Origin: Paenibacillus sp. N3.4
GTDB taxonomy: Bacteria; Bacillota; Bacilli; Paenibacillales; NBRC-103111
DNA length: 59,426 nucleotides
NCBI RefSeq assembly: GCF_008017805.1
Contig: NZ_VRTT01000045.1
Location: forward strand, 1-59,426
Reading direction: 5' to 3'
Position numbers and translations under genes: made by a program. Within the stretch, counting starts at the first letter, position 1. Each line of letters starts with the position of its first letter. Positions 1 to 8,736 of this stretch are shown piece after piece. The notes under the pieces were generated by a model. That model saw nothing but the letters and a program-made list of their open reading frames with translations, was not told where the DNA came from and searched no databases.

Positions 1-43
1 AAAATTATAGTACTTAGGTATATCTAATAATGAGGTGAAATAC

Positions 44-139
44 TTGAGGATTCTTTTTATAGCTGCTCAAGCAATAAGATCCAACTCATCAGTAACAATT
101 ATTTCTATATTTTCAAGGGTTTGTTTTTTTATACTATAA
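44..139 (+). pseudogene. 5' remnant of a GT4-type glycosyltransferase gene, cut at an inversion junction
   Basis: A ribosome site GAGGTG (32-37) precedes a TTG start at 44. The first 19 codons read MRILFIAAQAIRSNSSVTI, which resembles the opening of GT4-fold glycosyltransferases (beta-strand, then a glycine/serine loop). After about position 103 the frame runs into DNA that makes sense only on the other strand, and it stops at 137-139. A candidate C-terminal end of the same gene lies inverted at 215-262. The family assignment rests on a short stretch and is an inference. Confidence 0.5.
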
Positions 140-210
140 AGACATCTCTCAATATATTTTTCCAAGTTATATACTGGTACAATAACACTTACTTTAATTT
201 CTTTATTCAT
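67..210 (-). pseudogene. Inverted N-terminal fragment of a GT2 glycosyltransferase
   Basis: Read on the minus strand from the ATG at 210-208, the first 40 codons are a typical GT2 amino terminus. They include VSVIVPVYN and, further on, IEIIV, the first two strands of the nucleotide-sugar binding fold. The sequence then departs from the family (TDELDLIA) and stops at 67-69. The rest of a GT2 gene continues on the plus strand from about 267, so this is the displaced 5' end of the neighbouring gene. The ends of the inverted block are short AT-rich stretches (about 94-103 and 258-268). Confidence 0.65.
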
Positions 211-214
211 AAAG

Positions 215-262
215 TTATACCCTGATTTTCTTAAGTAAGTCTGCCGCTATTGCAGCAGGTGA
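215..262 (-). pseudogene. Inverted C-terminal tail, probably of the GT4 gene
   Basis: Minus-strand codons read SPAAIAADLLKKIRV followed by TAA (217-215), four bases before the inverted GT2 start. It looks like the amphipathic C-terminal helix that ends many glycosyltransferases. Together with the fragment at 44-139 it suggests that a GT4 gene once directly preceded the GT2 gene, with its middle now missing. Only 15 residues are visible, so the assignment is tentative. Confidence 0.35.
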
Positions 263-1116
263 TAATTTCTTCTACAATACGTGTTACATTACTACCATAT
301 TCTGAAAAACGAATAAAATGTGTTAAGCAACAAAATCTAGGTGTAAGTACTGCCAGAAATAAAGGTATTGAAATGGCAATTGGTGAATTCGTTACTTTTG
401 TTGATGGTGATGATTATATTAATTTTGATATGCTAGAGAAAATGTATTATTTCGCGGAGAGTCAAAAACTAGATTTAACATTTTGTTCATTCGAAAATAA
501 CGAATATAATGATACCACTGAAATTGCACAAGAAAGTTCATCTAATGAATATATAAGGAAAATGCTACAAGGAAAAGTACAAAGATCTGCTTGTGGAGTT
601 TTATTTAATTTAGATTTAATAAGAAAACACTCGTTAGCTTTTGATATTGATATGAGTTATGGAGAGGATATGTTGTTCACTATCAAAGCTCTACTACTAA
701 CTGAAAATAAAATAGGCATAATTCCATATAAATATTATGTGGTTGAGAAGCGTATAGGTTCCGCAATTAGATTAATGAATCAAAATCAGTATGAACGTAT
801 TCAGTTACTAGCTCAAAGATTAGATCAAATTTTTGAATATCTCAATGCTAAAAATGAATATGAGTTATTGTTAAACAGATACTATTATTTCGACATACTT
901 TTTTCAATATCCCATATTGTTAGATCAAATATTGGTTTTTTTAAGAAGTTGGGAAAATTAAGAGAGCTTAAAAAAAGTCCTCATGCTAGGGAATGCTTGA
1001 ATGTTAAGTTTGAGTCTTCCAAATTAGTGCGTATTAAAGCATTATTGATTAAATATGCACCATCAATAATACTAATGTTCTTTTATAAGTTGAATAATAC
1101 CATGAAAAAGGTATAA
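250..1116 (+). pseudogene. GT2 family glycosyltransferase, 5' end displaced
   Basis: This is most of a GT2 (GT-A fold) sugar transferase, which would add a sugar to a lipid-linked repeat unit on the cytoplasmic face. Recognisable family sequence begins near codon 12 (YSEKRIKCVKQQNLGVSTARNKG) and includes the metal-binding DGDD motif in FVDGDDYI and an ED pair in YGEDM. The open frame starts at a TTG at 250 with no ribosome site, and the expected first strand and DDGS motif are absent. Those residues are found inverted at 67-210. A frame offset also appears at the junction: GATAAT followed by TTCTTC where TCTTCT would keep the frame. The gene is therefore broken here, or misassembled. Confidence 0.7.
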
Positions 1117-1143
1117 GCAAAAATAAAAGAGGGGCGGCGGGAA

Positions 1144-2337
1144 ATGGTATATGTATCTGAAAAATCAAATTCAATAAATTATCTGGCTGCGTTTTCCATA
1201 TGTTTAATGCCTATTCTTGGACCTTACAAGTTAATAGGTCCTTTTTCTATTGGAATTATTTTCTTGGTATTAGTAGCTGTACTATCTATTATTATAAAAA
1301 AAACATTATCTATTAATTTACCATTGTTCTTCATTTTGATTGTTCATTGTTTTTTATCTTTTTTATCTTATTTTAGTTTGGATTACAATGAAGGAATCTT
1401 AAGTATGTTTTGGAGTATTTTAATGGCATTAACTAGTAGTTTGGCGCTTATGCAAATAGTCCCATTTTATGAAAAGAAATCCTTTTTGAGGGTTCTTACT
1501 TTTCTATCTATTGTTTGTGGTAGTTTTATGGTATATCAATTTATTGTTATTAATCAAGGGGGTATTCCTTATAATGGTAAATTATTTGGTGAATTAGCAA
1601 AGGGCTATACTTGGTCTGATTCAGTTACATATCTAAGAATGAATTCATTTTTTTCTGAGCCTTCATATTTTGCAATATTCTTTCTTCCATTAATGGCATT
1701 TATGTTTATAAATGAAAAAAAGACATATGCGATTATTTGTTGTTTGTTATTATTTCTCTCTACATCGACTCTTGGAATCTTAGGAAGTATTATTGTAATT
1801 CTAATGTATGCACTAATAAAGAAAAATTACAAAATTATTGTTGTTTTATTAATTTTGGGTATAATAATCGTTTTTTGTGTGCAAATATTAAATATTGAAT
1901 GGTTATTAAGAAACAATTTGAATAAAATTGCAACTACTAATGAAAATAGTCAGATAAGATTTATAGGTTATCTAGAATACTTTTGGGAATTACCGATAGT
2001 GAATCAATTCTTGGGAGTTGGATTTTCACAGTTATCAAACTATTTTAGTAATTACGGTTTATACAATTATAGCAACACATTTGTAATTGTTTTAATTAAT
2101 TATGGAATATTGGGATTAATTGCATTTATTTTTTTTATCATATGGCTTTTTAAAGTTACTACAGATGACGGAAAGATTTTTTTGGGTATAATGGTGATTA
2201 TTAGTGCAATAGATTCCTTCATATATAGTAACAATTTTTACTATGTAGTTTTTTATATATTGGTATTTTCAAAAAGTTCAGTGATTCAGAATACTAAGAG
2301 AACTTTCTCTTTAAATGTTTCGGAGATAAAAATGTAG
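1144..2337 (+). CDS. Wzy-like O-antigen/exopolysaccharide polymerase
   Basis: An integral membrane protein of 397 residues with about ten hydrophobic segments. Wzy proteins polymerise flipped undecaprenyl-linked repeat units on the outer face of the membrane. The segment SFFSEPSYFAIFFLP near residue 175 is the kind of Arg/Glu-Pro-Ser motif seen in the large external loop of Wzy/ligase family members. The start is preceded by an unusually GC-rich ribosome site (GAGGGGCGGCGG) in otherwise AT-rich DNA. The gene lies 27 bp after the GT2 gene and before a pyruvyltransferase-like gene, consistent with one polysaccharide operon. Sequence similarity in this family is low, so the call rests on topology, motif and context. 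Confidence 0.7.
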   Translation: MVYVSEKSNSINYLAAFSICLMPILGPYKLIGPFSIGIIFLVLVAVLSIIIKKTLSINLPLFFILIVHCFLSFLSYFSLDYNEGILSMFWSILMALTSSLALMQIVPFYEKKSFLRVLTFLSIVCGSFMVYQFIVINQGGIPYNGKLFGELAKGYTWSDSVTYLRMNSFFSEPSYFAIFFLPLMAFMFINEKKTYAIICCLLLFLSTSTLGILGSIIVILMYALIKKNYKIIVVLLILGIIIVFCVQILNIEWLLRNNLNKIATTNENSQIRFIGYLEYFWELPIVNQFLGVGFSQLSNYFSNYGLYNYSNTFVIVLINYGILGLIAFIFFIIWLFKVTTDDGKIFLGIMVIISAIDSFIYSNNFYYVVFYILVFSKSSVIQNTKRTFSLNVSEIKM

Positions 2338-2402
2338 TCTGTCTCTTCAATATTAAGGACAATGAAACTTTATGTAATTTTATTTGAAAGGGAGTATTGA
2401 TA

Positions 2403-3473
2403 TTGAAAATACTTATTTCAGCTTATTTAGATAATAATATCGGGGATGATTTAATGATAAAGTTATTGGCCACGAGATTCCCAGAATGCAGTTTTTACAT
2501 TGACACAAATAATAGTGCAGTCATAAATACATTTAGCCAAAATGGAAATATTTTTTGTCATAAATTTAATAAAAGTAAAAGGTATTTAAGACAATTCCAA
2601 GTACATTTATCGATTGGTGGTTCATTATTCAACAACATCAATAGTTTAATGGGAATTGTGCATAGGATACTTAGAATCATTCTCCTTTACCGTCTCAAAA
2701 AGAATAATATTAAATTGGCGACTATTGGTTGTAACCTTGGTCCATATAAGAATAGAATTGGACCTCTATTGACGAAAATAGAACTCCAATTAAATAATTT
2801 AATTACAGTAAGAGATTTAGATTCTTATAATTTAATTGAAAATTTTAAAAGTATAAAAAACTTTTACTTGGCCTCAGATATTGTATTTAACTACTCGGAT
2901 AAAAAAGATGCTGTAGAAAACAATAAACCAACATGTTTAGGTATATCAACATACAGATCAATTCAAAATAAAGAAACTAATTATTCGAGTTATGTTTTTT
3001 TATCTGCAATTGCTGATGGATTTATTGAGAAAACAGGAAGTGAAGTTTATTTATTCGCATTTGATTCTGAAAATGAAAATGATTTATCTTCTGCTCACCA
3101 TATAAAATATATATCCAAATATCCTGAAAAAATAAGTATAATCCCTTATTTAGGAAATCATGAATCGATTATTAAATCTATGAAACAATGTGATAGATTT
3201 GTCAGTGTTAGATTCCATAGTGCTATTTTGTGTCAGATACTAAATATTCCTTTTTTGCCAATTGTTTACTCAAATAAAATGCAAAATTACTTAAATGACG
3301 AATATTATAATGGATTACTTTTACAGTTTAAGGATATGTCTATAGATAAAAATAATGTTGCCGAAATAGTAAATTCGATAATTGAAAATAAAAATATTTT
3401 TAATGATTTTTCAAAAAGTAAGTCAGATGCGAAAGTACATTTTGATGAATTTAATAAATTAGTTTCTAGTTAA
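2403..3473 (+). CDS. Polysaccharide pyruvyl transferase family protein
   Basis: The N-terminus MKILISAYLDNNIGDDLM carries the N-x-GDD signature of the polysaccharide pyruvyl transferase family (WcaK, CsaB, EpsI and relatives), which transfers enolpyruvate from PEP to a sugar to form a ketal. Later, VRFHSAILCQILNIPFLPIVYSNK is the family's conserved C-terminal RxH region. Two TTG starts are possible. The one at 2403 has the ribosome site AAAGGGAG at a normal distance, whereas 2397 is too close to it, so 2403 is chosen. The product is soluble and cytoplasmic, about 356 residues. The exact sugar substrate cannot be read from sequence. Confidence 0.75.
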   Translation: MKILISAYLDNNIGDDLMIKLLATRFPECSFYIDTNNSAVINTFSQNGNIFCHKFNKSKRYLRQFQVHLSIGGSLFNNINSLMGIVHRILRIILLYRLKKNNIKLATIGCNLGPYKNRIGPLLTKIELQLNNLITVRDLDSYNLIENFKSIKNFYLASDIVFNYSDKKDAVENNKPTCLGISTYRSIQNKETNYSSYVFLSAIADGFIEKTGSEVYLFAFDSENENDLSSAHHIKYISKYPEKISIIPYLGNHESIIKSMKQCDRFVSVRFHSAILCQILNIPFLPIVYSNKMQNYLNDEYYNGLLLQFKDMSIDKNNVAEIVNSIIENKNIFNDFSKSKSDAKVHFDEFNKLVSS

Positions 3474-3596
3474 AAAGTAATAAAATGAATCTAAATGGTA
3501 AAAATCTAACCAAAGTGTGCTACAAAAAACTTTCTAAATATTTGTCTTCTAGATGAAGTAGGACTGAGAAGATCCATTACTTGAAGATGCAAGGGA

Positions 3597-5159
3597 ATGA
3601 TTCTTGAGATCATGATTAGTAAACTTAAACTTGGAGCATTAACTTCTTATCTGACAATGTTTGTAAATAATATATTAAGTTTATTGTTTACACCGTTTCT
3701 TGTCGATTCTCTAGGAAAGTCGCAATATGGTATTTATGCTCTAATGGGGACTTTAATTGGATACATGACACTTTTAGATCTAGGTATTGGTAACTCGCTG
3801 GTTAGGTATATTGCCAAATATCGAGCAGAAGAAGATATGAAGAGTGAGTCACAATTTTTTTCACTATGTCTTATTATTTATTTAGGTATTTCGGCTTTGG
3901 CACTAGTAGTAGGAATATTAATATACTCAAATATAGAGATTATTTTTAATCAGGGGCTTTCAGTAGAGGAATTAGAAATAGCTAAAATTATATTTGGAAT
4001 CTTAATTATCAATATAGTCATAGCATTCCCATTTAATGCTTTTTCCAGTGTGTTACGTGGGTATGAAAAATTCGCACTACTTAATATTACTACAATGGTT
4101 CGTGGAGTAGTACGTGTTGGGTTACTAACTCTACTTCTAACATTTGGTTATAAAGCAGTTACGGTTGTTATAGTTGATACATTAATTAATATACTTTTTG
4201 GTGTAATAAATGCATCATATGTGTTTATTGTTATAAAAGAACGAATTACTAGGCCGAAATTTAATAGAAGTTTTGTTCTCAAAATTTTTAAACAATCATC
4301 CTTATCATTTGTCATTTCTCTCTCCGGTTTAGTAATTTGGCAATTAGGAAATATTATGCTCGGTATGTTTTCGGGTGCTTCTGTAGTTGCAATATATGCT
4401 GTAGGTCTACAATTTACAACGTATTATATGAACATAGCAAGTTCTATTTCTTCAGTTCTCATCCCTAGAATTACCATGATGGTAACCAAAAATGTTAGTG
4501 AAAATGAAATGATTACCTTTATTATTCGTACTGCACGGCTACAGTTTATTGTTCTTGGTTATGTTATAGGGGGTTTTTCATTATTTGGAAGAGGATTTCT
4601 AACACTTTGGTTAGGCAGTGATTATATCACAGCTTGGAGTATAGCAATGATATTAATGGTACCCCAAACATTTACTTTGTTGTTGAGTGTTCCGGGATCT
4701 ATGTTAATTGCTAAAAATAAACATGGGTTTAAAGCTCTAATTAGTATTATCAATGCTGCTATTATAGCAGTACTTATTTACTTTTTGGTTCAAGCTTATG
4801 GACCGTATGGTGCAACATTGGGAACTACTATTGGTATGTTATTGGTAGAGATAATAATAATGAGTATTTACTATCACATAGTATTAAGCATAAACATGTT
4901 ACACTTCTGGAAGGATACTGTCCTGAAATTTCTCCCCTTTGTTTCTATAGTGATTTTTATTGGTGTTATTATTATTAAACTAGTTCCCATAATTTCATGG
5001 AAATATTTATGGTTAAACGGATTAGTCTACACAGTATTATATTGTGTATTCTTATATTTATTAGGTGCTACCAATTATGAAAAAAGTTTAATTAAAGTAT
5101 TTATAATTGGTTTTTTAGAGCGCTTAAAGAAGAGTAAAAAGCATCGCTTTGGAGGCTAG
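3597..5159 (+). CDS. Wzx-like polysaccharide flippase (MOP superfamily)
   Basis: A polytopic protein of 520 residues with about 12-14 membrane segments. The N-terminal pattern SKLKLGALTSYLTMFVNNILSLLFTPFLV followed by GKSQYGIYALMGTLIGY matches the first helices of Wzx/RfbX flippases, which move lipid-linked repeat units across the membrane. The start is uncertain. The ATG at 3597 directly abuts AAGGGA, and an in-frame ATG at 3612 has only a weak site. The gene stands between the pyruvyltransferase-like gene (123-bp gap) and a GT2 gene that starts 4 bp after its stop, as expected for a Wzx/Wzy-dependent cluster. Confidence 0.8.
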   Translation: MILEIMISKLKLGALTSYLTMFVNNILSLLFTPFLVDSLGKSQYGIYALMGTLIGYMTLLDLGIGNSLVRYIAKYRAEEDMKSESQFFSLCLIIYLGISALALVVGILIYSNIEIIFNQGLSVEELEIAKIIFGILIINIVIAFPFNAFSSVLRGYEKFALLNITTMVRGVVRVGLLTLLLTFGYKAVTVVIVDTLINILFGVINASYVFIVIKERITRPKFNRSFVLKIFKQSSLSFVISLSGLVIWQLGNIMLGMFSGASVVAIYAVGLQFTTYYMNIASSISSVLIPRITMMVTKNVSENEMITFIIRTARLQFIVLGYVIGGFSLFGRGFLTLWLGSDYITAWSIAMILMVPQTFTLLLSVPGSMLIAKNKHGFKALISIINAAIIAVLIYFLVQAYGPYGATLGTTIGMLLVEIIIMSIYYHIVLSINMLHFWKDTVLKFLPFVSIVIFIGVIIIKLVPIISWKYLWLNGLVYTVLYCVFLYLLGATNYEKSLIKVFIIGFLERLKKSKKHRFGG

Positions 5160-5162
5160 TTT

Positions 5163-6482
5163 ATGAATATAGAGAAGAATTTGAAAATCGAATGTAATAA
5201 ATTAATAAATTCTGTTATTCGATATTGTGAAATTAACAATAGTAATTTAAATTACAAAAATATTTTTAATTTAATAAGTGATCTTATTAATAAAGAATAT
5301 CTTGGTAATGAATACTTAGAAGAGTTAAGAGAAGTGATTGACGGATATTTATATGGGCGCATTTCAGAATCTGTATTAAGTTTTTATTTGAATAAACAAT
5401 TTATGATTGAGATTGAAAAAATTGATGAATTACTAGCTTGTTTAAATAATGTTTCTATCCACTATACCAATTCAAGTTCTATGATACAAAAATTTTCTGA
5501 TAATTTTAGTTATCCTAAGGTTAGTGTCTTAATTACAACTTTTAATAGAAGAAGATATCTTCTAGAAGCAATAAATAGTTTTTTACATCAAGACTATCCA
5601 AATATTGAAATAATAGTTGTAGATGATTGTTCAAATGACGGAACTAAACAAATGATGATTGAAATGTTTGAAAGTGAAAACAGGGTTATATATATGCAAA
5701 ATGAGATAAATCTTGGCCCGGGAACCAACCGATTAAGAGCATATAGTAAATATGCTGACGGAGATTATGTGATATTTTTTGATGATGACGACTATTTAAT
5801 TGATATGAATTATATAAGTAAGGCAATTCAATTTCATATTAAACACCCTGATGTAGCTTTTGTTGGAGCAGGCACCTTTTACGAATATAAAAAAAACAAT
5901 TATTTGAAACTTTCTTTCATAAATCTTAGAGGCGTGATCAATAGACAAGAGTATTTTTTGAAATTTATGTCTAACGAATTTCCTAAACCATGCATTACTA
6001 CTACAGTATTTAAGAACAAATGTTTAATTGAAATGAATATTTTAGAGATGGAGATGGTAAACGATACTCCTATTTTCCTTCGCTCGCTATTGGTTGGAGA
6101 TGCTGGTTTTATTGATATTGTGGCAGCTGTTTATCGTGTACATGGCGGTAATATTACTTTTAATTGTAGCTTTGATTTTATTATAGAAAACCTTAAAGAA
6201 AAAATGGAAATTAAAAAAATGGCAACTACACAATATGATTCTAAGCAAATCGAGAACTGGTGGAATCATAATGCATATATAACTATCTCATACTATCTCT
6301 TTCATTCGGCAAAAGACTCCAGAGATTTCAAAAACATGTACGCTTGGACACAAGAAAACTGTCCCGATATTTACAAAAGATTATTTCGTGAATTCCGATG
6401 GCATTTAATAAAACGGAAATTTACTAAAATGTACAACACATTTTATAGTATTCCTATTAAAAGAATTAAAAGAAGGAAATAA
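5163..6482 (+). CDS. GT2 family glycosyltransferase with N-terminal helical extension
   Basis: A 439-residue cytoplasmic sugar transferase. Residues 1-115 are a charged, Asn-rich helical extension not typical of minimal GT2 enzymes. The GT-A domain begins near 117 (PKVSVLITTFNRRRYL), followed by IEIIVVDDCSNDGT and the metal-binding run FFDDDDYL near 205. The expected C-terminal acceptor region follows, ending in a strongly basic tail (KRIKRRK) that probably rests on the membrane. The ribosome site GGAGG sits 8 bases before the ATG and overlaps the end of the flippase gene, so the two are translationally coupled. Confidence 0.8.
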   Translation: MNIEKNLKIECNKLINSVIRYCEINNSNLNYKNIFNLISDLINKEYLGNEYLEELREVIDGYLYGRISESVLSFYLNKQFMIEIEKIDELLACLNNVSIHYTNSSSMIQKFSDNFSYPKVSVLITTFNRRRYLLEAINSFLHQDYPNIEIIVVDDCSNDGTKQMMIEMFESENRVIYMQNEINLGPGTNRLRAYSKYADGDYVIFFDDDDYLIDMNYISKAIQFHIKHPDVAFVGAGTFYEYKKNNYLKLSFINLRGVINRQEYFLKFMSNEFPKPCITTTVFKNKCLIEMNILEMEMVNDTPIFLRSLLVGDAGFIDIVAAVYRVHGGNITFNCSFDFIIENLKEKMEIKKMATTQYDSKQIENWWNHNAYITISYYLFHSAKDSRDFKNMYAWTQENCPDIYKRLFREFRWHLIKRKFTKMYNTFYSIPIKRIKRRK

Positions 6483-6485
6483 GCT

Positions 6486-7613
6486 ATGAAGAATATAATC
6501 GGAAAAATTCGTACAATAAAGGAATCGAAAAAGCTGGTAAGTGAAATGGGAAGAAAACTACAAGGCATAAATAGGAGTGAAGAACAATTAATTCCTTATA
6601 TTAATAAACCAGGGATTGTAATCTCATTTGACGATAGTTTTAGAATTAATCATTGGTATGATTATGGAATTGGAAAGAAGCAAGGGTATAAAGATCTTTT
6701 TGGTTTTTTTGATGTTAAAGTTACATTCAATATTAACGCTTATCATCATTATGAAAATCAAAGGGAATTAAACCAGAGTGAGATTGATATGTTATTAGAA
6801 CTACAAGCGAATGGGCATGAAATTGCACATCATGGTTACAGGCATAGGAATGCTGTTGAATATTCTAAAACTCATGGATTAAATTTCTGGATAGAAAATG
6901 ATATTATCCCCTTATTTGAATGGATGGAGCAACAAAAACATTCTATTACTGGAGAACACTTTAAAAATCCAGTTTCTTATGCATATCCTGGTAGTAAGTA
7001 CAACAATGAAACAAATGGAGCTCTAATTCCAAGGTTTTATAAAATAGTAAGAGGATACATTCAAGAAGATAACTTAATTTCAATGCAACATACAGGTTTT
7101 TCTCCTTCGATTTGTATAGATAAAAATGTATTTCCTAATGTAAAACTCATAAAACCTGCATTAAATTACGCAAAATTAACAGGAAAAAACCTAGTTTTAA
7201 TGTGTCATTCTATTTTACCGAAAAAGTTAAATTGGGATGAATTTGGATGGGGTATAAATTCAAAGGAGGCAGGAATGTATCGAGTCTCCCCTAAGGATAT
7301 TGAATATATAATTAAGGAGGCTAAGAAGATAGGGCTTGAATTTTACACAATGGCAGAAGCGGCTGGTATTGCAACATTTATTGACCCGAATTTAGAGAAA
7401 GCTATTAGAAATCGATTACATTTGAAGAATAAGTGGATATATATTAATGATTTAATAAACATAAAAGAATTGGACTTTGAAGGAATGAGCATATCTAATT
7501 TAGCAGGTATTGAATATTTTATTAATTTAGAAAAGCTTAACCTTAAAAATAACAATATATTGGACAAAAGGTTACTAAATAAATTAAAGAATATTAAGGA
7601 GTTAGACATTTAG
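6486..7613 (+). CDS. Polysaccharide deacetylase-like (CE4/NodB) protein with truncated C-terminal leucine-rich repeats
   Basis: Residues 40-300 resemble a CE4 polysaccharide deacetylase. IVISFDDSF near 43-51 supplies the first catalytic/metal Asp pair, and NGHEIAHHGYRHRN near 107-120 supplies the HxxxH-type metal ligands. There is no signal peptide, so it may act on a cytoplasmic intermediate. From about residue 315 the sequence changes to internalin-like repeats (LNLKNNNI, LKNIKELDI), and it stops after KELDI, in the middle of a repeat. The gene therefore appears cut by the rearrangement that left the IS remnant immediately downstream. It starts 4 bp after the preceding GT2 gene in the same operon. 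Confidence 0.7.
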   Translation: MKNIIGKIRTIKESKKLVSEMGRKLQGINRSEEQLIPYINKPGIVISFDDSFRINHWYDYGIGKKQGYKDLFGFFDVKVTFNINAYHHYENQRELNQSEIDMLLELQANGHEIAHHGYRHRNAVEYSKTHGLNFWIENDIIPLFEWMEQQKHSITGEHFKNPVSYAYPGSKYNNETNGALIPRFYKIVRGYIQEDNLISMQHTGFSPSICIDKNVFPNVKLIKPALNYAKLTGKNLVLMCHSILPKKLNWDEFGWGINSKEAGMYRVSPKDIEYIIKEAKKIGLEFYTMAEAAGIATFIDPNLEKAIRNRLHLKNKWIYINDLINIKELDFEGMSISNLAGIEYFINLEKLNLKNNNILDKRLLNKLKNIKELDI

Positions 7614-7794
7614 GAGCCATTGGTTATATCTTGTTTGTTTTACAAATGAGTAATTTTCCTTATATTTTAGTAGTTCCTAAGACACTCAATAAATAAAAAG
7701 TTACATATTATATTTGAAAAGACTTGTTCATTAATCACACTAACTCGGTAAAATGTCTGTGCTCATAGAAACAACCTAAAAGGTTGGAGACTCC

Positions 7795-8296
7795 ATGAAA
7801 AAGTCTACCACGATTCTATCCAGCCTTCAATCAGTTTTGACTTTACTCCAGAAGAAGTCTAGTTTGTCGTTCAAGTTGCAAACTACGAAAATAAACTTCG
7901 TAAGTTTACATTGTACAATATGTTAAATACTGGTATTTGGCGGCATTCGAAGAATGGGACAACTATCGTTTTGGCGTCGATCATTCGGTGCTAAAGGCTT
8001 GAAATTATTGCAGTTTTCAAGTTTTTCAGGTAAGGCTGCGGACGTTCTTTTTTCGGTATTCAAAGAGCAGTCACCACTGAACAAGTTGCACAGATGTACA
8101 AAATCCGTTGCAGATCGAGATTTTAAGTTGGAGTAAACAACATTTGAACTTCCTGAATTTGTTTGGTACAACTCAAAATACCTTGTACGGTCAACTGTTT
8201 GTAGCTTTGATGGTCTATCTTTTGCTTAAATGGCTGTTGGGCGTTACTTACGCAGTGATCCTTTTGCAAGCTCTCTTTTGTCCAATTCTCTCGTAA
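7795..8296 (+). pseudogene. Decayed IS4-family-like transposase
   Basis: Pieces of a transposase can be followed through all three plus-strand frames. An N-terminal part starts at the ATG at 7795 (MKKSTTILSSLQ). Out-of-frame pieces follow (FDFTPEEV, then NYEKLRKFTLYNMLN-like sequence near 7880-7930). A C-terminal part at 8108-8296 contains WSKQHLNFLNLFGTTQNT and GQLFVALMVYLLL, close to the region after the third acidic residue in IS4 transposases (W-x-KQHL...FFGTS-x-NAV). Stops and frame changes mean it is inactive. I could not find convincing terminal inverted repeats. Confidence 0.6.
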
Positions 8297-8479
8297 CGGT
8301 TGTGAGGATGTAGCTGTTGGTTGGTTCAGACATACAACCTCATTGGGGTAATTCAAGTTACACAATTTGGTTAATCAACATTGATGATGTTTGAAAGAAC
8401 TATTATAATTAGTTAAGATATAGTAGTTATTTTTCAATCATGATGTTCCATCTATTTTATTACACAAAGGGGGGGAATC
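8297..8479. other. Intergenic, probably the tail of the IS remnant
   Basis: No open frame, hairpin or promoter stands out here, apart from the poly-purine ribosome site of the following small gene at its right end (8467-8478). The left part may be leftover IS sequence. Confidence 0.3.
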
Positions 8480-8623
8480 ATGTATCTAGTCCTCATGGGG
8501 ATGTGGCACCGGTTTTGGTTTAAGTATAACGAGGAATTATACGAGAGCTGTATTGATACTGAGACAAAATTGCAACTGCTGCGCAAGCTAGAATACCATG
8601 ATCGTAAGCTAAAAGTTTTGTGA
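8480..8623 (+). CDS. Small protein of 47 residues, function unknown
   Basis: A very strong ribosome site (AAAGGGGGGG, 8467-8476) precedes an ATG at 8480. The product is MYLVLMGMWHRFWFKYNEEL followed by a charged helix ending LRKLEYHDRKLKVL, and a good rho-independent terminator directly follows the stop. The ribosome site, length and terminator make it a believable monocistronic gene. It is rich in aromatic and charged residues, with no signal peptide or clear membrane helix. I do not recognise a named family. Confidence 0.6.
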   Translation: MYLVLMGMWHRFWFKYNEELYESCIDTETKLQLLRKLEYHDRKLKVL

Positions 8624-8652
8624 AAAAGCATCCAAACTGGGTGCTTTTTTAG
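8622..8652 (+). terminator. Rho-independent terminator of the 47-residue gene
   Basis: AAAAAGCATCC pairs with GGGTGCTTTTTT across a 4-5 base loop with one wobble, and the 3' arm ends in a T run. Confidence 0.8.
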
Positions 8653-8671
8653 CTTTATTTTATTCCAAAAT

Positions 8672-8700
8672 GTGACTTATTTCATAATTGGGTTTATAAT
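8672..8700 (+). promoter_or_regulatory. Sigma-A-like promoter of the 8737-11008 operon
   Basis: A perfect -10 TATAAT (8695-8700) lies 17 bp after GTGACT (8672-8677). That gives a start of transcription about 30 bases upstream of the first gene. Confidence 0.5.
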
Positions 8701-8736
8701 AGAACATATCCATTTTGTGACATGGTTGGTGATACG

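Noticed and set aside
7614..8365. Intact small genes in the region after the deacetylase
   Set aside because: The short frames on both strands are better explained as pieces of one decayed IS4-like transposase.
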